NCBI GenBank assembly: GCA_944319945.1
Contig: CALUFN010000004.1
Location: 1-64,000, forward strand
Reading direction: 5' to 3'
DNA from: an uncultured Prevotella sp.
GTDB lineage: Bacteria > Bacteroidota > Bacteroidia > Bacteroidales > Bacteroidaceae
Length of the DNA: 64,000 bases
This document shows, in pieces, positions 27,593 through 36,055 of this stretch; the stretch's first letter is position 1, and the number at the start of each line of letters is the position of its first letter. Position numbers and translations under genes: made by a program. The notes under the pieces were generated by a model, which did no database searches, was not told the origin of the DNA, and saw nothing but the letters and a program-made list of their open reading frames with translations.

Positions 27593-28729
27593 ATGACAAT
27601 AGGATACGACGCTAAGCGCATAGTGTGCAACGGCACGGGGCTGGGCAGCTACGGCAGGACGCTCGTCAACGACCTGGCCGAGGCCGCGCCCCCGGGCACC
27701 GTGCTCAACCTGTACGCCCCCGAGCGGGGCGACGAGCGGCTCCGCCGCCAGATAATGCCGCGTCAGGACGTAAGGTTCGTCTACCCTGACAAGGCCGGCG
27801 GCCCCTTGCGGCGCGCCCTGTGGCGCATGCACGGCATAGTGGACGACCTCGTGCGCGACGGCGTGAAGCTCTACCACGGCCTCTCGGGCGAGCTGCCCGT
27901 AGGCATAAGGGAGGCCGGCATAAGGACGGTGGTCACCATGCACGACGTCATCTTCATGCGCCACCCCGAGTGGTACGGATGGCTCGACAGGAAGATCTAC
28001 GCCTGGAAGTTCCGCAAGACATGCCTCGAGGCCGACCGCATAATAGCAATCAGCGAGTGCACCAAGCGCGACGTGATGCTCTTCGGCGGAGTGCCGGCCG
28101 AGAAGATCGACGTGATATACCAAAGCTGCGGCACCCGCTACAAGATGCGCGAAAGCGAGAAGAAAAAGCACGAGGTGCACACCGCCTACATGCTGCCCGA
28201 GCGTTACATAGTGAGCGTGGGCACAATAGAGGAGCGCAAGAACGTGATGCTCGCCGTAAAGGCCATGCGCCTGCTGCCCGACGACGTGAGCCTCGTGGTC
28301 GTAGGCCGCACCACGCCCTATGGCGAGCGCGTGAAGCGCTACGCCGCGCGCAACGGCCTGGGCCGCCGCGTGAAGTTCCTCCACGACGTGCCGGCCGACG
28401 ACCTGCCGGCCATCTACCAAATGGCCGAGGCGTGCGTCTATCCCTCGCGCTACGAGGGCTTCGGCCTGCCCGTCATCGAGGCCATACAGAGCGGCCTGCC
28501 CGTAGTGGCGTGCACGGGCAGCTGCCTCGAGGAAGCCGGCGGCAACGCCACGCTCTACGTAGACCCCGACGACGTGTGCGCCATGGCCGACGCCGTGAAG
28601 AAGGTGCTCAAGGGAGCGCCCGCCCGCGAGGAGCGCATAGCCGCAGGGCTTGACTACATACGCCGCTTCGAGAACGACGGCGTGGCGCAGAGAGTGCTCG
28701 AAGTGTATGACGAAATACTCAACTCCTGA
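27593..28729 (+). CDS. Glycosyltransferase family 4 (GT-B)
   Basis: Encodes 378 residues. The N-terminal GT-B domain includes GTGLGSYGRTLVNDL and VVTMHDVIFMRHPEWYGWLDRKIY. The C-terminal donor-binding domain shows ERYIVSVGTIEERKNVMLAVKA, FLHDVPADDLPAIYQMAEACVYPSRYEGFGLPVIEA, the EX7E-like motif of GT4, and GLPVVACTGSCLEEAGGNA. It transfers a nucleotide-sugar unit to a growing surface glycan or LPS core in the cytosol. It is tightly packed: 3 nt separate it from the WaaP-like kinase. Donor and acceptor cannot be told. Confidence 0.9.
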   Translation: MTIGYDAKRIVCNGTGLGSYGRTLVNDLAEAAPPGTVLNLYAPERGDERLRRQIMPRQDVRFVYPDKAGGPLRRALWRMHGIVDDLVRDGVKLYHGLSGELPVGIREAGIRTVVTMHDVIFMRHPEWYGWLDRKIYAWKFRKTCLEADRIIAISECTKRDVMLFGGVPAEKIDVIYQSCGTRYKMRESEKKKHEVHTAYMLPERYIVSVGTIEERKNVMLAVKAMRLLPDDVSLVVVGRTTPYGERVKRYAARNGLGRRVKFLHDVPADDLPAIYQMAEACVYPSRYEGFGLPVIEAIQSGLPVVACTGSCLEEAGGNATLYVDPDDVCAMADAVKKVLKGAPAREERIAAGLDYIRRFENDGVAQRVLEVYDEILNS

Positions 28730-28732
28730 CCG

Positions 28733-29521
28733 ATGGAGATAACGCAGATAACCCTGAAGCGAGGACACACCGCCGGAGTGATAGCCGCCGACTGCAAGCA
28801 GCTGGCCGGCTTCATCATGATGCTGCCCGAGCGGATGGCCCGGGCAGAGGGCCGCCTGCTCCACGCGGGGCGCAACGAGGTGAGGCTCTTCACCGTGGGA
28901 GGCTCGGTGCTGGTGGTGAAGCGGTACAAGAGGGTCAACGCCGTGCAGCGCGTGGCCTACACTTTCTTCCGCCGCACTAAGGCGCGCCGGGCTTACGACT
29001 ACGCCGCCGAGCTGCTCTCGCGCGGCATCAGCACGCCACGGGCTGCGGCATACATGGAGACCTACCGCTGCGGACTGTTCACCACGGGCTACTTCGTCTC
29101 CGACGCCTGCCCCGACCCGCCGGCCTTCGACGAGCTGGTGGCCCGCCGCGACTTCAACCGCCCGATGGCCGACAGCCTCGCCGCCTTCATCGTGGAGATG
29201 CACTCGAAAGGAGTGCTGCACGGCGACATGAACTTCGGCAACTTCCTCTACCGCCGCGACCCGGCCGGGGGCTACGCCTTCACCGTGATAGACACCAACC
29301 GCTCGCGCTTCCGCGACGGCTGGCCCACGCGCGGCGAGTGCATAGCCAACATGCGCACCATGACCCACCGCCGCGACGTCTACTCTTACATCGTGAGGCG
29401 TTACGCCGCCCTGCGCGGCTGGGACGAAGACCTCACGCTGGCCGAGGCCCTTGCCTGTCTCGACCGCTTCGAGCGCAAGCACAGGCGGAAGGACAAGATG
29501 AAAAAGTTTTTTAAGAGTTGA
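28733..29521 (+). CDS. WaaP/Kdo-kinase-like lipopolysaccharide kinase
   Basis: Encodes 262 residues. A protein-kinase-like fold of the lipopolysaccharide kinase family: SVLVVKRYKR holds the ATP-binding Lys, HSKGVLHGDMNFGNFL (about 163-178) the catalytic loop Asp and metal-binding Asn, and FTVIDTNRSRF the following Asp. It would phosphorylate a core sugar (Kdo or heptose) of LPS on the cytoplasmic side of the inner membrane. It sits 3 nt after the GT4 gene and is followed within 25 nt by a GT32 gene, so all three are probably cotranscribed. The DMNFGN form is usual for Bacteroidota members. Confidence 0.85.
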   Translation: MEITQITLKRGHTAGVIAADCKQLAGFIMMLPERMARAEGRLLHAGRNEVRLFTVGGSVLVVKRYKRVNAVQRVAYTFFRRTKARRAYDYAAELLSRGISTPRAAAYMETYRCGLFTTGYFVSDACPDPPAFDELVARRDFNRPMADSLAAFIVEMHSKGVLHGDMNFGNFLYRRDPAGGYAFTVIDTNRSRFRDGWPTRGECIANMRTMTHRRDVYSYIVRRYAALRGWDEDLTLAEALACLDRFERKHRRKDKMKKFFKS

Positions 29522-29546
29522 CGACTTGTCAACTATAAAAATAGAT

Positions 29547-30296
29547 ATGGTACCAAAGAAAATACACTATTGCTGGCTCAGCGGCGACCCCATGCCGCGC
29601 AACATCCGGAAATGCATGGACACGTGGCGGCGCGTGATGCCCGACTACGAGCTGAAGTTGTGGGACACGAGCACGTTCGACGTCACGTCGGTGCCCTTCG
29701 TGGAGCAGGCCTACAGGATGCGCAAGTGGGCTTTCGCGGCCGACTACATACGCATGTACGCCCTTTACCACGAGGGCGGGATATACCTCGACTCAGACGT
29801 AAAGGTGCTCAAGACGTTCGACGACCTGCTCGACTGCAGCTTCTTCTCCTCGCTTGAGTACCACCCCACGCAGATAGAGCGCGACGGCGCGATGCTCATG
29901 ATCGACGCCGACGGCCGCCGCGTGAAAGACGGCTACGTCTCAGGCATACAGATACAGGCCGCCGTGATGGGGGCGGAGCGGGGCTGCCCGTTCGTCAGCG
30001 ACGTGCTCGACTGGTACTCGCGCCACAGCTTCATACGCCCCGACGGCACGCTGATGACCGACGTGCTCTCGCCGATGATCTACGCCCGAGTGGCCGAGAG
30101 TTACGGCTTCGTCTACAAGGACGAAGACCAGTACCTCGACGGCGGCATAGACATCTACGCCTCGAGCATGTTCGCCGGCAACAAGCACGAGGTAACCCCT
30201 CGCTCGCGCGCCGTGCACCTCTGCGCCCACAGCTGGCACCCCACGGCGTGGGAGAAGGTGAAAAAACTGTTTAAAGGTGAAAAGGTGAAGAAGTGA
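29547..30296 (+). CDS. Glycosyltransferase family 32-like (capsular polysaccharide synthesis)
   Basis: Encodes 249 residues. ATG 29547 gives MVPKKIHYCWLSGDPMPRNI, the usual GT32 opening; an upstream in-frame TTG at 29526 is less likely. The region KWAFAADYIRMYALYHEGGIYLDSDVKVLK contains the DXD metal and nucleotide-sugar site (DSD, about 86-88). The C-terminus RAVHLCAHSWHPTAWEK is also typical. It transfers a hexose to a surface glycan. The last residues lie in a GGTGAAAA repeat (about 30265-30296), so the Lys-rich tail VKKLFKGEKVKK is repeat-derived. Confidence 0.87.
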   Translation: MVPKKIHYCWLSGDPMPRNIRKCMDTWRRVMPDYELKLWDTSTFDVTSVPFVEQAYRMRKWAFAADYIRMYALYHEGGIYLDSDVKVLKTFDDLLDCSFFSSLEYHPTQIERDGAMLMIDADGRRVKDGYVSGIQIQAAVMGAERGCPFVSDVLDWYSRHSFIRPDGTLMTDVLSPMIYARVAESYGFVYKDEDQYLDGGIDIYASSMFAGNKHEVTPRSRAVHLCAHSWHPTAWEKVKKLFKGEKVKK

Positions 30297-30391
30297 AAAG
30301 GTGAAGCCGCAAGGCAATTGGATTTTTCATTCTTCATTCTTCATTTTCATTCTTTATTTTTCATTTTTCATTTTTCATTTTCCATTTCAGA
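30262..30391. repeat. GGTGAAAA / TTTTTCATTCTTCATT composite repeat
   Basis: Purine units begin inside the GT32 gene's 3' end. The centre GCCGCAAGGCAATTGGATTT follows at about 30304-30323, then about eight TTCATT-type units to 30390. The composition and order match the element at 26535-26622. Confidence 0.7.
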
Positions 30392-31426
30392 ATGTATAAG
30401 TACCTTTCGCGCAACTACAAGGACAAGGTGACGGCAGGCAACAAGGCCAAGACCGACAACGAGCTGATAATGCAACGGATGGGCCTTGTCAACGTCGGGC
30501 TTAGGGAAAGCGTGTCGCGCTCGGCTGCGGCCCACTTCCTGCGCACGCTGGCCGGAGTGCTCGCCGCGCCGCTGCGCCTGACGAGGGGCGACGTGCTCGT
30601 GCTGCAGTATCCGCTGAAGAAGTATTTCGCCTTCGTCTGCCGGGCCGCCCACGCAAGAGGGGCGCGGGTAGTGGTCATTATGCACGATCTCGGCTCGTTC
30701 CGCCGCAAGGCACTCACCCCGAGGCAGGAGATAAGGAGGCTCGACCACGCCGACTACATCATAGCCGACAACCCGACGATGAGGCGGTGGCTGGAAGACA
30801 ACGGCTGCCGCGCCATGACTGGCACGCTCGGCGTGTGGGACTATCTTTCCGCCAGCCGTCCGCCCCTGCGCACGCCTCCGGCCGACGGGCGTTACACGGT
30901 GGTGTTCGCCGGAGCGCTCAACATGAGGAAAAACAGCTTCATCTACGACTGGGCGGCCTCCGCCCGCGGCTACGGCATTAGGATTTACGGCAAGATGGAA
31001 GACGGGCGGCCCGAGCTGCTCGAGGGCAAGGCCGACTATCGGGGCTACGTAGGCTCAGACGAGCTGATAGCCACCGCCCGGGGCGACTTCGGCCTCGTGT
31101 GGGACGGCGGTTCGCTCGACGCCTGCACAGGGCCGTGGGGCGAATACCTTAAGATCAACACGCCCCACAAGACGTCGCTCTACCTGCGCTGCGGCCTGCC
31201 CCTGATAATATGGAGCGGGGCGGCGATGGCCGGGTTTGTCCGCGACAACGGCATCGGCCTTTGTGTTGACTCGCTGCGCAGCCTCGACGACGCTCTTGCC
31301 GCCGTAACCCCCGACGACTACCGCCGCATGGCCGACAACGTAGCCATTGTGAGCCGTCGCATAGCCTCGGGCCGTTACCTCAAGACGGCACTCGAGAAAG
31401 CCTTTTCGTTAATTCATAATTCATAA
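30392..31426 (+). CDS. Glycosyltransferase, beta-1,6-galactofuranosyltransferase-like
   Basis: Encodes 344 residues. GT-B-like: DVLVLQYPLKKYFAFVCRAA and VVVIMHDLGSFRR in the first domain; YTVVFAGALNMRKNSFIYD, FGLVWDGGSLDACTGPWGEYLKINTPHKTSLYLRCGLPLIIW in the second. The last block resembles galactofuranosyltransferases of capsule and LPS clusters (the N-x-PHK...LYL...GLP pattern). The sugar assignment rests on that resemblance only. The C-terminal SLIHNS is encoded by the start of an ATTCATAATTCATAATGC repeat, as in the genes at 20675 and 21293. It closes the surface-glycan cluster. Confidence 0.75.
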   Translation: MYKYLSRNYKDKVTAGNKAKTDNELIMQRMGLVNVGLRESVSRSAAAHFLRTLAGVLAAPLRLTRGDVLVLQYPLKKYFAFVCRAAHARGARVVVIMHDLGSFRRKALTPRQEIRRLDHADYIIADNPTMRRWLEDNGCRAMTGTLGVWDYLSASRPPLRTPPADGRYTVVFAGALNMRKNSFIYDWAASARGYGIRIYGKMEDGRPELLEGKADYRGYVGSDELIATARGDFGLVWDGGSLDACTGPWGEYLKINTPHKTSLYLRCGLPLIIWSGAAMAGFVRDNGIGLCVDSLRSLDDALAAVTPDDYRRMADNVAIVSRRIASGRYLKTALEKAFSLIHNS

Positions 31427-31500
31427 TGCATAATGCATAATTGGGTTGCGGCGGGAATTTTTCATTCTTAATTATTCATTATCCATTCTTAATTTTTCAT
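31407..31500. repeat. ATTCATAATGCATAATTGGGTTGC half-palindrome and TTCATTATCC units
   Basis: Carries the GCATAATTGGGTTGC core of the palindrome at 22866-22941 without the second arm, then TTCATT-type units. It spans the 3' end of the galactofuranosyltransferase-like gene. Confidence 0.65.
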
Positions 31501-31510
31501 TTAAAAAAAT

Positions 31511-33061
31511 ATGTTTTCAACCATTATCCTTTCGGCGGCTTTGGCCGCCGCCGTCCCTGACGGAGGGGCGGTGACTTACCGTGTAGACACAGGCGCGAAG
31601 CGGCAGACCGTGGAGCACTTCGGCGCGTCAGACGCCTGGAGCATGAAGTACATGGGCCTTTGGCCCGAAGACGAGCAGCGCAAGGTGGCCGACTGGCTCT
31701 TCTCCACCGCCGACGACGCCTCGGGCAAGCCCTGCGGCATAGGCCTGTCGGTGTGGCGCTTCAACCTCGGCGCGGGCAGCGAGGAGCAGGGCGACGCGGC
31801 GCAGATACAGCCGTCTACGCGCACCGAATGCTTCCTTAAGGCCGACGGCACATACGACTGGTCGAAGCAGGCCGGCCAGGTGCGCTTCCTCGAGCTGGCC
31901 AAAGAGCGCGGAGTGCCCTACCTGCTGGCCTTCCTCAACTCGCCGCCCGTCTACTTCACCGAGAACGGCCTTGCCACCAACACCGGGCGCGGCGGCACGC
32001 TCAACCTGCGCCCCGACTGCTACGACGACTTCGCCCGATTCATGGCCGAGGCCGTAGATGGCCTCGAGCGCGAGCACGGCCTGCACATCGACTACGTAAG
32101 CCCCCTGAACGAGCCTGACGGCCACTGGAACTGGCTCGGCCCCAAGCAGGAGGGCACGCCCGCCACGAGCCGCGAGGTGGCCCGCGTGGCGCGCGAGCTC
32201 GACAAGGAGATAACCCGGCTGGGCCTCTCTACGAAGATACTCGTGAACGAGAGCAGCGACCTGCGCTGCCTGCTCGGCACGCACATGACCGACTGGCAGC
32301 GCGCCCGCGAGCTCAGCTCGCTCTTCTCGCCCGACAGCACCGACACCTACGTGGGTGCGTGCAAGAACGTGATGCCCGTGATAGCCGGCCACAGCTACTG
32401 GACCAACACGCCGCTCGACTTCATGCGCTCCGTGCGCCGCGCGCTGCTCGGCGCGGCCGACTCGCTCGGCGTATCCTTCTGGCAGACCGAGATCTGCATC
32501 ATGGCCAACGACGAGGAGATAGGCGGAGGCGGAGGCTTCGACTTCGGCATGAAGACGGCGCTCTACGTGGCCCGCGTCATCCACAGCGACCTCGTGGACG
32601 CCTGCGCCCGCAGCTGGTCGTGGTGGCGCGCCGTGGGCGGCGACTACAAGGACGGCCTCATACGCGCCTATTCGACCGACGGCATGAAGACGGGCTACGC
32701 CGTAGACTCCAAGCTGATGTGGACGTTAGGCAACTACAGCCGCTTCGTGCGCCCCGGCGCCGTGCGCTACGAGATGCAGGCCCTGGCCGCCGACGGCTCC
32801 GTGGTGCCCGACGGCTGCAACGACATGCGCGGAGTGATGTGCTCGGCCTATCTTAACAAGGACGGCCGCTGGGTGGTGGTGGCCCTCAACTACTCTGAGG
32901 CCCTCAAGCCCTTCGCCCTCACCGTAGGCGACGGCAAGGCCCGCACGTGGCGCATGTACCGCACGTCAGACGTATCCGGCGAGAGCCTCAAGCCCGTGGG
33001 CGACACCGACGGCTCCGCACGCCTCGCCCCGCGCTCGGTGACCACGTTCGTGGAAAGGTGA
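31511..33061 (+). CDS. Glycoside hydrolase family 30, probable endo-beta-1,6-galactanase, secreted
   Basis: Encodes 516 residues. Short signal MFSTIILSAALAAAVP, then the GH30 barrel. HFGASDAWSM opens the domain; YVSPLNEPDGHWNW carries acid/base Glu201, and SFWQTEICIM the nucleophile Glu327. LLAFLNSPPVYFTENG is a further GH30 mark. A small beta-domain (about 430-516) closes the chain, as in the family. The GASDAWS form and these active-site surroundings suggest GH30 subfamily 5, known for endo-beta-1,6-galactanases acting on arabinogalactan side chains; this is inferred. It starts the second carbohydrate region. Confidence 0.85.
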   Translation: MFSTIILSAALAAAVPDGGAVTYRVDTGAKRQTVEHFGASDAWSMKYMGLWPEDEQRKVADWLFSTADDASGKPCGIGLSVWRFNLGAGSEEQGDAAQIQPSTRTECFLKADGTYDWSKQAGQVRFLELAKERGVPYLLAFLNSPPVYFTENGLATNTGRGGTLNLRPDCYDDFARFMAEAVDGLEREHGLHIDYVSPLNEPDGHWNWLGPKQEGTPATSREVARVARELDKEITRLGLSTKILVNESSDLRCLLGTHMTDWQRARELSSLFSPDSTDTYVGACKNVMPVIAGHSYWTNTPLDFMRSVRRALLGAADSLGVSFWQTEICIMANDEEIGGGGGFDFGMKTALYVARVIHSDLVDACARSWSWWRAVGGDYKDGLIRAYSTDGMKTGYAVDSKLMWTLGNYSRFVRPGAVRYEMQALAADGSVVPDGCNDMRGVMCSAYLNKDGRWVVVALNYSEALKPFALTVGDGKARTWRMYRTSDVSGESLKPVGDTDGSARLAPRSVTTFVER

Positions 33062-33200
33062 TTTAAAGGTGAAAAGGTGAAAAGGTGAAAATCACAAGAG
33101 TATAGGATTATTCTCCTAATATTCATATTGTCTTACCTTTTTACTTTTTCACCTTTTCACTTTTTCACCTTTTCATCTTTTCCTTACTTTTTTGTCTTTT
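33062..33200. repeat. GGTGAAAA / CTTTTTCACCTTTTCAC fold-back repeat
   Basis: Purine arm at 33066-33090 and pyrimidine arm at about 33133-33185; probably a terminator-like separator between the GH30 and GH35 genes. Confidence 0.65.
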
Positions 33201-33226
33201 TACAATATTTTTTGAGATAAAATCAT

Positions 33227-33467
33227 TATCTTTGCAGAAACTATGCGGCACATGTGAACACCGTGCGCCGCACGAACCGTAAGCTAAACGGCTTGTCTTG
33301 CTTACGGATTAACGCCATTGCGGCCATGTGGCGGAGCGATGGAAACTTTACCTGTACTGTGACGTTACGATGTGAAAGGCGGCCTTTCGCGCCGCCGAAC
33401 GAGGCCCGAGGCAAGGCCGAAGGCCGCATTACGGACGGCGACAAACCATAAACTATATTATAATACA
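33227..33467 (+). promoter_or_regulatory. Promoter and long GC-rich leader of the GH35 gene
   Basis: TATCTTTG at 33227-33234 is a -7 box. It gives a leader of about 225 nt before ATG 33468, longer than elsewhere here. The leader includes the palindrome GAAAGGCGGCCTTTC (near 33372-33386) and the GCCGAAGGCCGCATTACGG block of the GC-rich repeat family. An in-frame ATG at 33372 reads through this repeat and is not the gene start. Confidence 0.55.
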
Positions 33468-35840
33468 ATGAAAAAATCATCAGTTTTACGTACCCTCATG
33501 CTTGCGGGGGCCCTCATGCTGGGCGCCGCCGGCTACGCCGCCGACGGCAAGGGCGGCTCGTTCAAGGCGGGCGACAAGACCTTCCTGCTCAACGGCGAGC
33601 CCTTCATAGTCAAGGCGGCCGAGCTGCACTATCCCCGCATACCGCGCCCCTACTGGGAGCACCGCATCAAGATGTGCAAGGCGCTGGGCATGAACACCGT
33701 GTGCCTCTACGTGTTCTGGAACTTCCACGAGCAGCGTGAAGGCGAGTTTGACTTCACCGGGCAGAAGGACATCGCCGAATTTTGCCGCATAGCGCAGAAG
33801 AACGGCATGTACGTCATAGTGCGCCCCGGACCTTACGTGTGCGCCGAGTGGGAGATGGGCGGACTGCCCTGGTGGCTGCTCAAGAAGAAGGACATACGCC
33901 TGCGCGAGCAAGACCCGTACTTCATGGAGCGCGTGAAGATCTTCATGAACAAGGTGGGCGAGCAGCTCGCTCCGCTCACGATAGAGAAGGGCGGACCGAT
34001 AATCATGGTGCAGGTGGAGAACGAGTACGGCTCTTACGGCGAGGACAAGCCCTACGTGGCTGCCATACGCGACATCGTGCGCTCGGCCGGCTTCACCGAC
34101 GTGACCCTCTTCCAGTGCGACTGGGCCAGCAACTTCACGCGCAACGGCCTTGACGACCTTGTGTGGACGATGAACTTCGGCACAGGCTCGAACATTGACG
34201 ACCAGTTCCGCCGCCTGCGCGAGCTGCGCCCCGAGTCGCCCATGATGTGCTCGGAGTTCTGGAGCGGCTGGTTCGACAAGTGGGGAGCGCGCCACGAGAC
34301 GCGCCCGGCGGCCGACATGGTGGCCAACATGGACGAGATGCTCTCTAAGGGCATATCGTTCTCTCTGTACATGACCCACGGCGGAACGTCGTTCGGCCAC
34401 TGGGCCGGGGCCAACTCGCCCGGCTTCGCCCCCGACGTGACATCTTACGACTACGACGCTCCCATCAACGAGTACGGCCACGCCACGCCGAAATACTACA
34501 CCCTGCGCGACATGATGAAGAAGTACGCCGACGGCAAGCTGCCCGCCGTGCCCAAGCCCGCCGCGCCGCTGGTGAGTGCGCCCAAGTTCACGCTTGACGA
34601 GTACGCGCCCCTCGAGGCCGGCGTAGACAAGACCGTAGACGGCCGCGAGCCGCTCACCTTCGAGGATCTCGACATGGGCTGGGGCGCCGTGGCCTACACC
34701 ACCGAGCTGCCCGAAGTGCCGTCGGCCTGCGTGCTCACGCTCGACGGCGCCCACGACTACGCCCAGGTGTACGTCGACGGCAAGTACGTCGGCAAGACCG
34801 ACCGCGTAAGGAACGAGACCAGCGTCACCCTGCCCGCCCTTAAGAAGGGCAGCCGCATGACCATACTCGTAGAGGGCATGGGCCGCATCAACTTCGGCCG
34901 CGCCATCAAGGACTTCAAGGGTCTTACGGGCGACGCCGTGATACGCGCCGCCGTTGACGGCGACGACGTGGCCTGGACGCTCAAGGACTGGACCATGCAG
35001 ACACTGCCCGACGACTACCAAACGGCTATCGACGCCCTCGCCGCCGGCTCCGCCGCTCGGCCCGCCGGGCAGGCTCCCGGCTTCGGCCCGCAAGAGGGGC
35101 GCATGGCCCCCGGATACTATCGTGGCTACTTCGAGCTGAAGAAGGTGGGCGACACCTTCCTCGACATGGAGACGTGGGGCAAGGGCCAGGTGTACGTCAA
35201 CGGCCACGCCGTAGGCCGATTCTGGAGCATCGGTCCGCAGCAGACGCTCTACCTGCCCGGATGCTGGCTGAAGAAGGGTAGGAACGAGGTGGTAGTGCTC
35301 GACGTGGTAGGCCCCAAGACGGCCGAAGCCTGGTGTCAGGACAAGCCCGAGCTCGACAAGCTGCAGCTCGAGAAGAGCAACCGGCACAACAACCCCGGCG
35401 ACCGTCCCGACCTCAACTCGGCCACGCCCGCTGCCACGGGCAGCTTCTCGGCAGCCCGCGAGTGGCAGACGGTCAAGCTGGCCGCGCCCGCTAAGGGACG
35501 CTACGTAGCCATACAGTGCCTCAACGCGCACGGCCGCGGCGACGTGGCCTCGATGGCCGAGCTTTACATGCTCGACGCCTCGGGCAAGCGCATAGACCGC
35601 AACTCGTGGACCACGAAGTACGCCGACAGCGAAGACGCCGACAACGGCAACCACACCGGCGACAAGGCCTTCGACCTGCAGGAGTCCACCTTCTGGAGCA
35701 CCGAGGCCTCGGCGGCCTTCCCCCACCTGATAGTGATCGACATGGGCTCGGAGCAGACCGTGAGCGCGCTCGAGTACCTGCCGTGCACCACGCAAGACGC
35801 CGTGGGAGGCATCAAGGACTATAAGATCTACGTGTATTGA
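33468..35840 (+). CDS. Glycoside hydrolase family 35 beta-galactosidase with C-terminal F5/8-type domain, secreted
   Basis: Encodes 790 residues. ATG 33468 gives MKKSSVLRTLMLAGALMLGAAGYAA, a signal peptide. The GH35 barrel (about 35-350) has GEPFIVKAAELHYPRIPRPYW, acid/base Glu186 in QVENEYGSYG and nucleophile Glu263 in CSEFWSGWFDKWG. Beta-rich domains follow (about 410-640: YAQVYVDGKYVG, FLDMETWGKGQVYVNGHAVGRFW). A discoidin-like domain closes the chain (about 660-790: RYVAIQCLNAHGRGDVASMAE, YLPCTTQDAVGGIKDYKIYV), probably carbohydrate-binding. It removes terminal beta-galactose. It has its own promoter and a strong terminator at 35878-35916. Confidence 0.92.
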   Translation: MKKSSVLRTLMLAGALMLGAAGYAADGKGGSFKAGDKTFLLNGEPFIVKAAELHYPRIPRPYWEHRIKMCKALGMNTVCLYVFWNFHEQREGEFDFTGQKDIAEFCRIAQKNGMYVIVRPGPYVCAEWEMGGLPWWLLKKKDIRLREQDPYFMERVKIFMNKVGEQLAPLTIEKGGPIIMVQVENEYGSYGEDKPYVAAIRDIVRSAGFTDVTLFQCDWASNFTRNGLDDLVWTMNFGTGSNIDDQFRRLRELRPESPMMCSEFWSGWFDKWGARHETRPAADMVANMDEMLSKGISFSLYMTHGGTSFGHWAGANSPGFAPDVTSYDYDAPINEYGHATPKYYTLRDMMKKYADGKLPAVPKPAAPLVSAPKFTLDEYAPLEAGVDKTVDGREPLTFEDLDMGWGAVAYTTELPEVPSACVLTLDGAHDYAQVYVDGKYVGKTDRVRNETSVTLPALKKGSRMTILVEGMGRINFGRAIKDFKGLTGDAVIRAAVDGDDVAWTLKDWTMQTLPDDYQTAIDALAAGSAARPAGQAPGFGPQEGRMAPGYYRGYFELKKVGDTFLDMETWGKGQVYVNGHAVGRFWSIGPQQTLYLPGCWLKKGRNEVVVLDVVGPKTAEAWCQDKPELDKLQLEKSNRHNNPGDRPDLNSATPAATGSFSAAREWQTVKLAAPAKGRYVAIQCLNAHGRGDVASMAELYMLDASGKRIDRNSWTTKYADSEDADNGNHTGDKAFDLQESTFWSTEASAAFPHLIVIDMGSEQTVSALEYLPCTTQDAVGGIKDYKIYVY

Positions 35841-35846
35841 CCCGCG

Positions 35847-35864
35847 CGGCCGCCTCGGCGGCCG
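35847..35864 (+). other. Short perfect hairpin after the GH35 stop
   Basis: CGGCCGCC 35847-35854 and GGCGGCCG 35857-35864 form an 8-bp stem with a 2-base loop, 6 nt past the stop codon and just ahead of the terminator at 35878; it may protect the mRNA 3' end. Confidence 0.45.
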
Positions 35865-35877
35865 TGAGCGACTCAGC

Positions 35878-35916
35878 AGCCCGGACGCTCCTGAATGGGC
35901 GTCCGGGCTATTTTTT
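35878..35916 (+). terminator. Terminator of the GH35 gene
   Basis: AGCCCGGACGC 35878-35888 pairs perfectly with GCGTCCGGGCT 35899-35909, followed by ATTTTTTAATCCTTTTT. Confidence 0.88.
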
Positions 35917-35961
35917 AATCCTTTTTATTAATTAAAAGAGTGTAGTTTTACATTTAATTAG

Positions 35962-36035
35962 TATATTTGCAGAAGATAAGCTGCACTCGGCAATTTGTGA
36001 ATAAATTCACATTGCGCCCGCTTGCATTATCTTTG
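35962..36035 (+). promoter_or_regulatory. Two -7 boxes upstream of the tandem GH43 gene
   Basis: TATATTTG at 35962-35969 and TATCTTTG at 36028-36035 both match TAnnTTTG. The second would start transcripts near 36041, 15 nt from ATG 36056, a very short leader; the first gives a leader of about 80 nt. Confidence 0.55.
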
Positions 36036-36055
36036 CAACATATAACTTAATACCC

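Noticed and set aside
33372..33467. N-terminal extension of the GH35 protein from ATG 33372
   Set aside because: It reads through a GC-rich repeat and precedes a complete signal peptide starting at 33468.
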